Origin: Flavobacteriales bacterium | Lineage (GTDB): Bacteria > Bacteroidota > Bacteroidia > Flavobacteriales_C > GCA-002722245 | Assembly (NCBI GenBank): GCA_002722245.1 | Contig: PBLA01000030.1 | Span: 62,001 to 126,000, forward strand | Reading direction: 5' to 3' | Length of the DNA stretch: 64,000 nt | Shown here: positions 44,486 through 52,696 of the stretch, piece by piece | How the letters are laid out: every line of letters starts with the position of its first letter | Position numbering within the stretch: position 1 is the stretch's first letter | Translations under genes and position numbers: made by a program | The notes under the pieces: model-generated | Told to the model about the DNA's origin: nothing | The model's database searches: none | What the model saw: only the letters and a program-made list of their open reading frames with translations

Positions 44486-45252
44486 AAAAGATCATTACGG
44501 TTGAAAATATAGATCAAGTTTTTAGCGATCAATCTAGTCTTGATAGTTTGAAATCATCCATTCTTAATGATGATATCGTTATTGTAAGAGATGTGATTTC
44601 CCAAAAGTTAATTCAAGAAATCAAGGGTTATCTAACGCAGGTTGGTAAGTCCTCTTTTCCAAATTATGAACGAATAAAATTTGGAGCTAAAGACTTTCAT
44701 AGAATCAATAATAATGATCCGAGAGCTTATGTAAAAGGAGCTTTTCATCAGTTTGTTTTTTATCCTTGGAATCAGAATTATTTCGATTTATTTAATCAGT
44801 TTTCTAAGGCTTATCAGTTAAAAAATATTTTAAGTGGAATAGAACCAGACGCTTTTATGTTTCCTACAAAAGAAGATGATTTTACCGCTCGAATTGCTTT
44901 TCAATTTTATCCTAAAGGTATTGGATATTTAAACAATCATGCAGATCCTGTTGATCAGCATCAAATTGCTGTTCCTATTTTGGTTATGTCCGAAAAAGGA
45001 ATAGATTTTAATGAAGGTGGGGCGTATGTGAAATACGAGGATGAAAAGGTGTTTATAGAAGATCACACTGAAATTGGAGATGTTGTATTTTTCAAAGCTT
45101 CCTTGGAACATGGAGTTGATAAAGTTGATGTTCAAAGCGATGCTGCATGGCTTGATTTTAAAGGAAGATGGATGGGACTTTTAGCCGTGAATCAATTTTT
45201 TAATACCAATGTTATTTCAGAGTCAGTTGAATTAAAGCAAAAGAAAATATGA
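44482..45252 (+). CDS. Second putative Fe(II)/2-oxoglutarate-type oxygenase
   Basis: The 256-residue product carries an HxD...H...R layout: LNNHADPVD (His153, Asp155), SLEHGVDKV (His210) and KGRWMGL (Arg229) downstream, set in a beta-rich context (FQFYPKGIG, AVPILVMS). It is not obviously similar to the PhyH protein next to it apart from this metal site. An unusual feature is a longer N-terminal helical section with conserved-looking FGAKDFHRIN. I infer an oxygenase acting on the same product or an intermediate. It overlaps its two neighbours in ATGA junctions. Confidence 0.75.
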   Translation: MKKIITVENIDQVFSDQSSLDSLKSSILNDDIVIVRDVISQKLIQEIKGYLTQVGKSSFPNYERIKFGAKDFHRINNNDPRAYVKGAFHQFVFYPWNQNYFDLFNQFSKAYQLKNILSGIEPDAFMFPTKEDDFTARIAFQFYPKGIGYLNNHADPVDQHQIAVPILVMSEKGIDFNEGGAYVKYEDEKVFIEDHTEIGDVVFFKASLEHGVDKVDVQSDAAWLDFKGRWMGLLAVNQFFNTNVISESVELKQKKI

Positions 45253-46163
45253 TCTGGGAAAGGAGAGGTTTTATTTGTGGTCCACGAGAGGATATTTCTT
45301 GGTTAAGAAATGGTGTAAGTAGTGCAACAGTTGATGTTTTAAATGAGTCCAAAGGACTTATTAAAATATTTGTAAGTGGGAGAGATGCTCAAAATAGAAC
45401 GAATATTGGTTGTGTAGAATTCGACGTATTCAATCACTGTATTCTTGATATTCAAAAAGAACCTATTTTAAATCTTGGACCATTAGGATCTTTTGATGAA
45501 AACGGACAGTCATATCCTTTCCTCGTTAAAAATGAAAAAGAAGATTTACTTTTTTACACAGGCTGGTCTCCAAGTGTATTAACACCCTTTCAAAACTTTA
45601 TTGGCTTAGGAATAAGACCATCATTTTCTAATGATAAATTTATTCGTTATTCCAATGTCCCTGTTTTAGATCGATCAAATGAAGATTATTCCTCTACAGG
45701 GTCTTGTTGTGTATTGAGAGAACAGGGAATATACAAAATGTGGTATACCGCTTTTGAAAGATGGGAGGAACATAATGGTGCGCAAAAGCATTACTACCGT
45801 ATTAAATATGCAACTTCATTAGATGGAAGGAATTGGGAAAGATCTAATGAGGTATGTATAAATTTTAAAAATTCTGATGAATTTGCAATCTGCCGACCTG
45901 CAGTATTTAAATGGAAGGAAAAGTATCATATGCTATATTCCTACAGAGGGGTTCGATATCAATTGGGGTATGCCATTTCAGAGGATGGAATAAATTGGAA
46001 AAGGAAGGATGAACGCGTAAAATTAGAAGGTAATTCTGAAAAATGGGAAAATGAAGAAATTTGTTACCCTGCGATTTTTACAATACATAACGAAATTTAT
46101 ATGCTTTATTCTGGTAACAACTACGGTAGGGCTGGATTTGGATTAGCTAAACTTAAAGTATGA
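45249..46163 (+). CDS. Five-bladed beta-propeller glycosidase-like protein
   Basis: The 304-residue product shows repeated propeller-blade patterns of the GH43/GH32/GH130 type: FVSGRDAQNRTNIGCVEFD, LLFYTGWSPS, GSCCVLREQGIYKMWYTAFERW, RPAVFKWKEKYHMLYSYRG, ISEDGINWKRKDE and CYPAIFTIHNEIYMLYSGNNYG. There is no signal peptide, so it acts in the cytosol. Acidic catalytic residues cannot be fixed by eye. In surface-polysaccharide loci such propellers may be glycosyl transferases, phosphorylases or binding proteins instead of hydrolases, so hydrolase activity should not be assumed. It is coupled at both ends. Confidence 0.7.
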   Translation: MIWERRGFICGPREDISWLRNGVSSATVDVLNESKGLIKIFVSGRDAQNRTNIGCVEFDVFNHCILDIQKEPILNLGPLGSFDENGQSYPFLVKNEKEDLLFYTGWSPSVLTPFQNFIGLGIRPSFSNDKFIRYSNVPVLDRSNEDYSSTGSCCVLREQGIYKMWYTAFERWEEHNGAQKHYYRIKYATSLDGRNWERSNEVCINFKNSDEFAICRPAVFKWKEKYHMLYSYRGVRYQLGYAISEDGINWKRKDERVKLEGNSEKWENEEICYPAIFTIHNEIYMLYSGNNYGRAGFGLAKLKV

Positions 46164-46939
46164 TACCAATTTTCGATAGTTTAACACACCCTACGCTGGA
46201 TGGGAAATGGTTGAATAGGGATACTTTGGCGACATTTGATGATTTAAAAAGTCAAATGAAACAAGCTTATGTTCCGTTTGCTATTGCCTGTGGGATTAAC
46301 GGGAATGGGTATAATCACGAAGAGTACTTTAGTGTTTCTTCAAATGTTGACGGACTCATTCCTATTGCTCGATTAAACATGTCTGCGGATTCTTTAGAAC
46401 AAGAACTTCAACATATTTATGACATTGGTTATAAAGGCATTAAAATTCATCCAAGGTATGAGAAGTTTAATTATTCAGAAGAGAAGCTTTCAAGAGTATT
46501 TATAAAGTGTCAACAACTCGGACTTATTGTGCATTGGTGTTCATTTTATTATACAGAGATTAATAATTACCCCAGTTATGATCCTTATTTTTTAATTGTG
46601 AATGCTTTGAAAAAAGCGCCTAAATTAGATTTAGTTATTGTACATGGCGGTGTTCATGATTTACTTAAATATGCCGAGTTGGCGCGTTTTAATTCAAACA
46701 TTCTCTTGGATTTATCCTTAACATTATTTCAATATAAGGAAACAACGCATTATCAAAATATTCAATTTTTACTCAAAAAAATAGATCGAAGACTATGTCT
46801 TGGTTCTGATCATCCAGAAATTCAATTGCTTGACTTAAGAACAGAATTTGAGGAGTTTTGTAAATTAGATTTAGCCGAGGAAAAACTTTGGAATATTGCA
46901 TGTAGAAATATTGGAGCGAAATATAAAATTGAATTTTAG
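46160..46939 (+). CDS. Amidohydrolase-superfamily (TIM-barrel) metal hydrolase
   Basis: The 259-residue TIM-barrel product has the amidohydrolase_2 signature, with metal-binding candidates in FDSLTHPTLDG (His), KGIKIHPRYEKF, VHWCSFYY, IVHGGVHDLL and LCLGSDHPEIQ (Asp). The family covers decarboxylases and hydrolases of lactones, amides and C-C bonds. There is no export signal. It sits in the middle of the six-gene operon, with an ATGA junction before it and its stop overlapping the ATP-grasp gene. The exact reaction cannot be stated. Confidence 0.8.
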   Translation: MIPIFDSLTHPTLDGKWLNRDTLATFDDLKSQMKQAYVPFAIACGINGNGYNHEEYFSVSSNVDGLIPIARLNMSADSLEQELQHIYDIGYKGIKIHPRYEKFNYSEEKLSRVFIKCQQLGLIVHWCSFYYTEINNYPSYDPYFLIVNALKKAPKLDLVIVHGGVHDLLKYAELARFNSNILLDLSLTLFQYKETTHYQNIQFLLKKIDRRLCLGSDHPEIQLLDLRTEFEEFCKLDLAEEKLWNIACRNIGAKYKIEF

Positions 46940-48140
46940 TAAAACCATAGCTTTTTTAGGAGCCGCAGGTACCCAACTATCTCCTGTTCTTTATGCCAAG
47001 CAAAAAGGATATCGGATAATTACAATTGATAATAAACCCGATAATTCAGGTCATGCTCACAGTGATAAAAGTTATAATGTTAGTATAACTGCACATAGTG
47101 AGGTTTTAACTATTTGTAAGGCAGAAAAGGTAGATGCAGTCATTGGATATGCATCAGATATTGCGAGTGAGACTCAAGCATTTGTTGCTTATGAATTAGG
47201 TCTCACAGGACCTCTTATTGAAGCGAATAAAGTACTCATTAATAAATGGGAGTTTAGAAGTTTTTTAAAGGCAAAAGGACTTCAAAGTATATTTTTTCAA
47301 AAATTTGAATATACTCAATTAGAAGGGCTTCAGTTAATTTTGGAAAGTCAATTCAATAAGGAGGAGAAATTTATTATTAAACCTACTGATTCGGCAGGAT
47401 CAAAAGGGGCATATGTATTTAAATTAAAGGATTTTGCCTTAGAAAAGGCAAAACAATCTTTTTCTTTTTCTCAATCAAAGACAATAATTGTGGAATCATT
47501 CATTGATAAAAAATCTCCTCAAATATGTGGTGATGGATTTATTTTAGATGGAGAAATTCAATTTATTGATTTTGGCGATGGACACTTCCACGATTTTGAA
47601 AAATCTCCTGTTCCGTTTGGAGAAACTTTTCCAGGAAGTTATAAAAAGGAGATATATGACCAATGTCGAAACAAACTCCAAGCAATACTATCAACATTAA
47701 CCTATGAAGGACCATTTAATTTTGATATTTTCTTAACTAAAAATGGAGATATTTTCATTAATGAAATTGGACCAAGAAGTGGTGGTAATTATATTCCAGA
47801 TGTTTTGGGAATAAAGAATGGATTTGACTTTGTGGGTCAAATAGTGGAGTTTTATTTGGGAAATTCACCTGTATTTGCAAGTATAAATAATCAAAATAAT
47901 ATAGCTTCTTACATGATTCATTCAGCATCAGATGGATTGTTAAATAAAGTGGATGTTGTTGAACCCGAAGGGATGCATGTGCTAAGTAAAAAAGTGTTTA
48001 TAAAAGAGAACGACTCTATTTTTAAGTTTATTTCAGGAAATCACACGATTGGCAATTTATTACTTCAGTTTGACTCAAAATCAACCATGCTAAACTGTTT
48101 TAAGAGTTTAAACGAGCATGTTACTATCACGTATAAATAA
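46929..48140 (+). CDS. ATP-grasp carboxylate-amine ligase-like protein
   Basis: The ~403-residue product opens with an IAFLGAAGTQLSPVLYAKQKG Rossmann-like segment, then the ATP-grasp fold: KFIIKPTDSAGSKGAYVF (glycine-rich loop), IIVESFIDKKSPQICG and FNFDIFLTKNGDIFINEIGPRSGGN, the last with the typical metal-binding ExGPRxGG pattern. ATP-grasp enzymes join a carboxylate to an amine or thiol through an acyl phosphate. The start is uncertain: no ATG is present, and TTG at 46929, overlapping the amidohydrolase end by 11 bases, is the most likely; TTG at 46911 or 46896 are alternatives. It is the last gene of the operon. Confidence 0.8.
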   Translation: MNFSKTIAFLGAAGTQLSPVLYAKQKGYRIITIDNKPDNSGHAHSDKSYNVSITAHSEVLTICKAEKVDAVIGYASDIASETQAFVAYELGLTGPLIEANKVLINKWEFRSFLKAKGLQSIFFQKFEYTQLEGLQLILESQFNKEEKFIIKPTDSAGSKGAYVFKLKDFALEKAKQSFSFSQSKTIIVESFIDKKSPQICGDGFILDGEIQFIDFGDGHFHDFEKSPVPFGETFPGSYKKEIYDQCRNKLQAILSTLTYEGPFNFDIFLTKNGDIFINEIGPRSGGNYIPDVLGIKNGFDFVGQIVEFYLGNSPVFASINNQNNIASYMIHSASDGLLNKVDVVEPEGMHVLSKKVFIKENDSIFKFISGNHTIGNLLLQFDSKSTMLNCFKSLNEHVTITYK

Positions 48141-48259
48141 TGATATTAATTAGCGGTATGTTATTGTAAGCTAATGGATTGGTAATTGTAGGCAATTTAT
48201 TTAAGTCCTTTTAACATTTTGGATCGCCTTCAATTTAAATCGTTTTTTATCTTTCGGTT

Positions 48260-48928
48260 GTGTTTAAATTATCCACTAATTTCGTATCAAGTCTTATCAA
48301 TATCTTGCTGTATGTACTAGTCAGTGTGGGACTTTTTTTAATGCTTCGACTAATTATTCCCTACTTTGAATTTGATTCAGCAGAGGGGTTTTTAGTATTT
48401 AAACAGGATTATGTCCATATTCCAATTTGGCATTATTCATTTTATATCCATGTTTTTTCTAGTACGATTTGTTTAATTGCAGGTCTAACTCAGTTCTCAA
48501 AAACGGTTCTTAAAAATTCTCCAAAATCACATAAGATTCTTGGTAGGATATACGCCTATAATATTTTGGTGATTAATTTTCCAGTGGGAATGATAATGGC
48601 TTTTTATGCCAACGGATTGTGGCCTACAAAAACGGCGTTTATCTTATTAGATTTGCTATGGTTTTGGTTTACTCTCAAAGCTGTTTTGGATATCAAAAAA
48701 GGGAATGTTTTATCGCATAAGAAAAATATGATCAGGAGCTTTGCCTTGACTTTTTCAGCAGTTACACTCAGGAGTTGGAATGTGCTTTTATCCAATACGA
48801 CATCGATAGATCCATTAACGCTTTATATGATAAATGGCTGGCTTGGTTGGTTGCCAAATTTAATTGTTGTTGAGGTGTATAATTTTCGAATGAGTAAAAG
48901 ACTTTTCCGATCTTCAATAACCCATTAA
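48260..48928 (+). CDS. DUF2306-type multi-pass membrane protein
   Basis: The 222-residue product has about six to seven predicted membrane helices and the DUF2306 hallmarks HVFSSTICLIAGLTQFS, HKILGRIYAYNIL and SHKKNMIRSFALTFSAVTLRSW. The function of the family is unknown. The start is a GTG at 48260 that allows the first helix. It is separated from the ATP-grasp gene by about 120 bases, so it need not belong to that operon. The four bases at its end overlap the stop of the next gene, which is convergent. Confidence 0.75.
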   Translation: MFKLSTNFVSSLINILLYVLVSVGLFLMLRLIIPYFEFDSAEGFLVFKQDYVHIPIWHYSFYIHVFSSTICLIAGLTQFSKTVLKNSPKSHKILGRIYAYNILVINFPVGMIMAFYANGLWPTKTAFILLDLLWFWFTLKAVLDIKKGNVLSHKKNMIRSFALTFSAVTLRSWNVLLSNTTSIDPLTLYMINGWLGWLPNLIVVEVYNFRMSKRLFRSSITH

Positions 48929-49140
48929 ATTGGTGCCCCTCCACGGTAAAAGTTCATTTGAGATAAAATGATAATGCCAATAATTGCTCCTATAAGAAAG
49001 GTGAAAAAGACAAATACCAGTGAGCTGATAAGCCACTTATATTTTGAAGATAATTTTTTGAGCCTCCAATAAATAATTCTCGCAGGAATAAAACCTAAAA
49101 TAACAGGGAGTAGAAAAAATAAAATTTCAAGTATTTTCAT
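48925..49140 (-). CDS. Small two-helix membrane protein
   Basis: The 71-residue product has two hydrophobic segments (about 4-22 and 38-60) split by a basic loop (RLKKLSSKYK) and ends in MNFYRGGAPI. No family is recognised. It is convergent with the DUF2306 gene. The start at 49140 gives a short, normal N-terminus; an ATG four codons upstream is also possible. The next 157 bases hold nothing I recognise. Confidence 0.55.
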   Translation of the reverse strand: MKILEILFFLLPVILGFIPARIIYWRLKKLSSKYKWLISSLVFVFFTFLIGAIIGIIILSQMNFYRGGAPI

Positions 49141-49309
49141 GATTAAACTCATTTAATTTATCAAACGATTTGGAGGATAATGTATTATCTCTCAATTGTT
49201 AAAATAAGTTTAATAAACTTGATTAGGGGAGATCATTTTTTAATTGATGCAGATGGTTGATTATATGCAATAAATTAGGAGAAAATTGACTCTTAATTTA
49301 TGACCTTAT

Positions 49310-50557
49310 TTATTGAAATGGACTGATTTTTACAAATCCAAATTTTCCATTATCAAGGGCAATTATTGCCCCGCCATCAGGAGTTAAATCTATAGCTTCT
49401 CCTGCCCAATCTGTTCCTTTTCCACCACCATAGGTTTTTTGCCAATCAAGGTTTCCGTTTTGATCTAATTTAATAAGGTAAATGTGCCAGGTATTCGAAT
49501 TGTCACCGCTATTTCCACACCGTCTTTTATATCGGTTGTATTCATCACCAGTGCCAGCAATAACGATACATCCGCCATCATTAGTTGATTTTATGTCCCA
49601 AGCCTCATCATGAATGAACTTTGGATTAAAACCTCTTGGATTACCACATTTAATTTCCCAAAGTTGATTTCCCGATGTGTCTATCTTTGTCGTATATGTA
49701 TCCCAGTTTTGGGTTCCTGATTTGGTATGCCCGGTGAGAAATATTGAACCATCATCGCTTACATCCATCCCAAAACAATGGTCTTCTAAGGCTCCTCCAT
49801 AACGCTTGCTCCATATAATATTTCCCTCAAGATTGGTTTTTAATAGGCCATAATCCGATGCGTTTTTGGTTAAACCAGAAATAAACAGGTTATTTTCAAT
49901 TTTTCGTATTCTGTAGGCATGTGCTATATGATTATTTAAATTCAAACCCTTAATTTTAGAACCGTTTGAATCTAAAACCGTGAGGTATCCTTCTCCCTCA
50001 GTAAAAAAAGTATTGTTCGGGTCATTAGCATTAACATAGCCAACAGCTATTATTCCGCCAGAGGTACATATTATATTTTCAAAGGCATCATTGCCACCAT
50101 TGTCAATTGTTTGATTGAAGATAACTGCCCCGCTATTTTTGTTGAGTTTAATAATCGCGCTGTTTTCATTAATAGCACCACAAATAATATATGCATTTTT
50201 AGTTTCAATTACTGAATTCCCTAAATTATGACCACCATCGGAAAACTCTTTTTTCCAAAGTAATTTACCCGTTTCATCTGTTTTTACAACCATTATTTTA
50301 GCAGAATTCGGAAGCGTTCCAGTTTCTCCAATTTGAATAAATCCACCATCAGAACAAGTGAGGATGTAATGGCCATGAGCCTCTGACTGTGAACCAGCTA
50401 TTTCTGAGGTCCACTCTTTATTGGGTGCGTTTGGATAGTCTTTAAGATTACAATCATTGTTTACTTTTTTACATCCTGTAATCAATAGAATTAAAGAGAG
50501 AGCATATATGAGCACGTTCAAGTTCACTAGCGATAAAAAGAGTTTTGAAAAAAACAT
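49310..50557 (-). CDS. Lipoprotein with repeated beta-propeller-like motifs
   Basis: The 415-residue product has a hydrophobic start with lipobox-like LLITGC (about Cys29). It then shows repeated blades built around [71 protein letters not shown] and [10 protein letters not shown], spaced about 45-50 residues apart, with [16 protein letters not shown]-type strands between. This is the Bacteroidota 'delta-60-like' propeller pattern; partners are unknown. Its gene follows the tRNA-Ser on the same strand, with the terminator of that tRNA overlapping its upstream region. Confidence 0.75.
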   Translation of the reverse strand: MFFSKLFLSLVNLNVLIYALSLILLITGCKKVNNDCNLKDYPNAPNKEWTSEIAGSQSEAHGHYILTCSDGGFIQIGETGTLPNSAKIMVVKTDETGKLLWKKEFSDGGHNLGNSVIETKNAYIICGAINENSAIIKLNKNSGAVIFNQTIDNGGNDAFENIICTSGGIIAVGYVNANDPNNTFFTEGEGYLTVLDSNGSKIKGLNLNNHIAHAYRIRKIENNLFISGLTKNASDYGLLKTNLEGNIIWSKRYGGALEDHCFGMDVSDDGSIFLTGHTKSGTQNWDTYTTKIDTSGNQLWEIKCGNPRGFNPKFIHDEAWDIKSTNDGGCIVIAGTGDEYNRYKRRCGNSGDNSNTWHIYLIKLDQNGNLDWQKTYGGGKGTDWAGEAIDLTPDGGAIIALDNGKFGFVKISPFQ

Positions 50558-50569
50558 TCTTTAAAAAAT

Positions 50570-50598
50570 AAAAAGCACTGATAAAATCAGTGCTTTTT
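50570..50598. terminator. Hairpin terminator after tRNA-Ser
   Basis: AAAAAGCACTGAT and ATCAGTGCTTTTT pair around AAA. On the minus strand it follows the tRNA by four bases and ends in T residues, so it should stop tRNA-Ser transcription. The downstream lipoprotein start lies 12 bases beyond, so its promoter probably overlaps or follows this site. Confidence 0.85.
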
Positions 50599-50602
50599 GA
50601 GG

Positions 50603-50687
50603 CGGTGAAGGAGGGATTCGAACCCCCGGTAGGTTTCCCTACGCCAGTTTTCAAGACTGGTACATTCGGCCACTCTGTCACTTCACC
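50603..50687 (-). tRNA. tRNA-Ser (anticodon UGA)
   Basis: Reading the minus strand, acceptor GGTGAAG pairs with CTTCACC, followed by discriminator G. The D-arm holds GACAGAGTGGCCGAATG, the anticodon arm CCAGT-CTTGAAA-ACTGG gives anticodon TGA at 50651-50653, and a long class II variable arm (GTAGGGAAACCTAC) is followed by the T-arm GGTTCGAATC. CCA is not encoded. The single gene reads UCN serine codons. Confidence 0.95.
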
Positions 50688-50691
50688 GCGG

Positions 50692-50699
50692 CGAAGATA
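50692..50699 (-). promoter_or_regulatory. Candidate -7 box of tRNA-Ser
   Basis: The minus strand reads TATCTTCG, one mismatch from TAnnTTTG, four bases before the mature tRNA. A TTG lies 21 bases further upstream. Confidence 0.4.
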
Positions 50700-50805
50700 C
50701 GTCTTTTTTGATTTTTACAGCAAGTATTTTTAAAATTAATTTGAGGTTAATTTAATATACTTCTGCGCAAGAAACTCAAGATAAGGGTGATGAATATATA
50801 ATTGA

Positions 50806-51111
50806 TTATTGCTCGCTCAATATATCCATGATTGTCCCGCTTCCAATAGTTCTTTGTCCCTCAAGTAAAATGAAACTGGCACCTTTATGGAGATGAATTC
50901 CTGGATTTCCTTTTATTTGTAGCTGCAGTTTTATTTGATCGCCTGGAAAAAGCGTGTCAGAATCTGATAAATTAAAAATTGTAAAATATTCACATGGGGA
51001 ACTATCAAATACTAGTTTTGGACTAAAACCTTGTCCAAATGGTACGCTTCTGCCTCCATTTTTAGTGCTTAAAAAGGCGATTTGAGCAAATATTTCAGAA
51101 GAGGTGGACAT
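50806..51111 (-). CDS. Free-standing EF-Tu domain 3-like protein
   Basis: The 101-residue product aligns by eye with domain 3 of elongation factor Tu along its whole length: FAQIAFLSTKNGGRSVPFGQGFSP matches the EF-Tu blade with GGR and PF; DTLFPGDQIKLQLQI matches the MPGDNIK loop; GASFILLEGQRTIGSGTIMDIL matches the REGGRTVGAGV end. There is no GTPase domain. It starts in a TAATG overlap with the MarR-family gene, so the two are co-translated. Function is unknown; binding to tRNA, EF-Ts or the regulator are possibilities. Confidence 0.75.
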   Translation of the reverse strand: MSTSSEIFAQIAFLSTKNGGRSVPFGQGFSPKLVFDSSPCEYFTIFNLSDSDTLFPGDQIKLQLQIKGNPGIHLHKGASFILLEGQRTIGSGTIMDILSEQ

Positions 51112-51557
51112 TATTGCTCCCTAACTTTATCCAATAAATTACTGAGTGTAAGAGCTTCCTCATCTGATAAATTATATCCTGCATAGATTTTTTGAGTTTC
51201 TTGTTCCACCAAGTCAATAATTTTAGAGCCAGACTCTGTAATAGAAATTTCCATTTTTCGCCTGTTACTTTCACATAAAGAACGCTCTACATAGCCGAGC
51301 TTCACAAGTTTATCTACCAGTCGGGTTAAATCTCTGCCTTTGTCCAGCATAACGTCTTTTATATAACCGGGTGAAACAGGTTTAGGATGACTACCTCGAA
51401 CAATTCGAAGAATATTGTAGTGCTGACTTAGAATACCATGCTTATTGTATATTGGGGCTCCTACATCGCGTAACCAATTGGCTGTATAAAAAATGTTTAC
51501 TGTAGCCATGATGCGGTTACTGCTAAAGTTAGATTTTATTTCCTCTTTTATTCCCAT
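51111..51557 (-). CDS. MarR-family transcriptional regulator
   Basis: The 148-residue product is a typical MarR winged helix: an N-terminal helix (RIMATVNIFYTANWL), GILSQHYNILRIVRG, then recognition-helix and wing segments SPGYIKDVML-DKGRDLTRLVDKLVKLGYVERSL-CESNRRKMEISITESG. The C-terminal helices dimerise. The ligand is unknown. Its gene has its own promoter in the 50 bases upstream and is followed by the coupled EF-Tu domain 3-like gene. A consensus promoter in the gap between it and the peptidase gene suggests autoregulation, which I cannot test. Confidence 0.9.
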   Translation of the reverse strand: MGIKEEIKSNFSSNRIMATVNIFYTANWLRDVGAPIYNKHGILSQHYNILRIVRGSHPKPVSPGYIKDVMLDKGRDLTRLVDKLVKLGYVERSLCESNRRKMEISITESGSKIIDLVEQETQKIYAGYNLSDEEALTLSNLLDKVREQ

Positions 51558-51576
51558 TTCTCAACTTTTGTGAAAA

Positions 51577-51606
51577 CAAATATAAAGAATATGGTACTCA
51601 ATTCAA
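51577..51606 (-). promoter_or_regulatory. Promoter of the MarR-EF-Tu domain 3 operon
   Basis: On the minus strand, TTG (51604-51606), a 19-base spacer and TATATTTG (51577-51584) make a textbook Bacteroidota promoter 19 bases upstream of the MarR ATG. It lies just past the end of the M42-type gene. Confidence 0.65.
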
Positions 51607-51610
51607 TAGG

Positions 51611-52531
51611 CTAGAGTAGCTTGCTCATTAAAATTTTATATAAACTGAGCATTGCATCAAAATCTTTTATCGCTATTTTTTCAAAAGGGGAGTGAACATT
51701 GTTCTCAGGAGCTCCAATAAAGCACCATTGAAAAGGATAAGGACTAAGGTGTAACGCGTTCGCATCACTTCCCCCTGCGCTTTCAACTTCAAGTTGAAAG
51801 GGAATGTTCGAATCTTCAGCGATTTTAATGATTTGGTCAATAAATTTTCTTCTTGGAATTCCTGAGTCTCGCATAGATATGGCAACCCCATTGCCATGTT
51901 GAATCCCTGTAGTAACCCATGTTATATCAGAAATCAACGCATTCATTACACCATAATTTTCATAGATGTATTTCCCTAAAAACTGAGCGTTTCCTCCGCC
52001 GTGTTCCTCGTAGCAACTGAAGCAGATTATCCCATTTTGTAAAGATTCAGCTAATAAAAGCGCATTAAAAACACCAAGTCGATTATCAAGATAACATGAC
52101 TCTATATAGCCATTTTCTTCCTTAAAAATGCATTTAAAACACAGCGTTGTTCCACGATCAATTTCCCTATGATAGATATAAGAAATCGTATTGTCTTCAT
52201 CTACAAAAAGCTCACATTCAATAAATCCTTTCGAATCTTCTCCAATTAATTTCCAACCAGATTCCACCTGAGGACTGCCAATTTTTATAAGTTGAGAACC
52301 ATAACCAACAGTAAATCCAATAGAGTCCATGTGGGCAAAAACGGCGGTTTTTGGTTTGCCAAATACCAATACAATAGAATCTTGAAACGTTTTTCCTTTT
52401 AAAACTGTTGGTTCAACGGACCAACTTTGTTTATTTTGCTCAATGTAATTTAATATAAATTCTGTCATTAAAAACTCACTTCCAGAGGGAGCATGAATAG
52501 AGCACATTTTTTGTAAAAGAGAGAAATTCAT
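51611..52531 (-). CDS. M42-type metallo-aminopeptidase
   Basis: The 306-residue product has the M42/M20 di-zinc layout: FAHMDSIGF (His and Asp), CYLDNRLGVFNAL (bridging Asp), CYEEHGGGNAQ (catalytic Glu and ligand Glu), ISDITWV (Asp ligand), SAGGSDANAL, and NNVHSPFEKIAI (His). M42 enzymes trim short peptides in the cytosol as large assemblies. At 306 residues it is somewhat shorter than most. It lies upstream of the MarR gene on the same strand, with a promoter in between, so transcriptional linkage is uncertain. Confidence 0.8.
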   Translation of the reverse strand: MNFSLLQKMCSIHAPSGSEFLMTEFILNYIEQNKQSWSVEPTVLKGKTFQDSIVLVFGKPKTAVFAHMDSIGFTVGYGSQLIKIGSPQVESGWKLIGEDSKGFIECELFVDEDNTISYIYHREIDRGTTLCFKCIFKEENGYIESCYLDNRLGVFNALLLAESLQNGIICFSCYEEHGGGNAQFLGKYIYENYGVMNALISDITWVTTGIQHGNGVAISMRDSGIPRRKFIDQIIKIAEDSNIPFQLEVESAGGSDANALHLSPYPFQWCFIGAPENNVHSPFEKIAIKDFDAMLSLYKILMSKLL

Positions 52532-52696
52532 AACACAAAAATGAATAATTGTAATCAGTTAAGCTAATGATTTTAGAATTGTGCTGTATTCTTTGTTGTA
52601 AATAGGTTTTTGAGTTGATCTGTAATAACTTGAAGTGAGCACAAGTTTGATGATTTAGTTCCTTTTAAAATAGAATTGAATAGTATATTTATAGGT

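Noticed and set aside
48141-48259. Extending the six-gene operon to include the DUF2306 gene
   Set aside because: A ~120-base gap and an unrelated family make linkage unproven.
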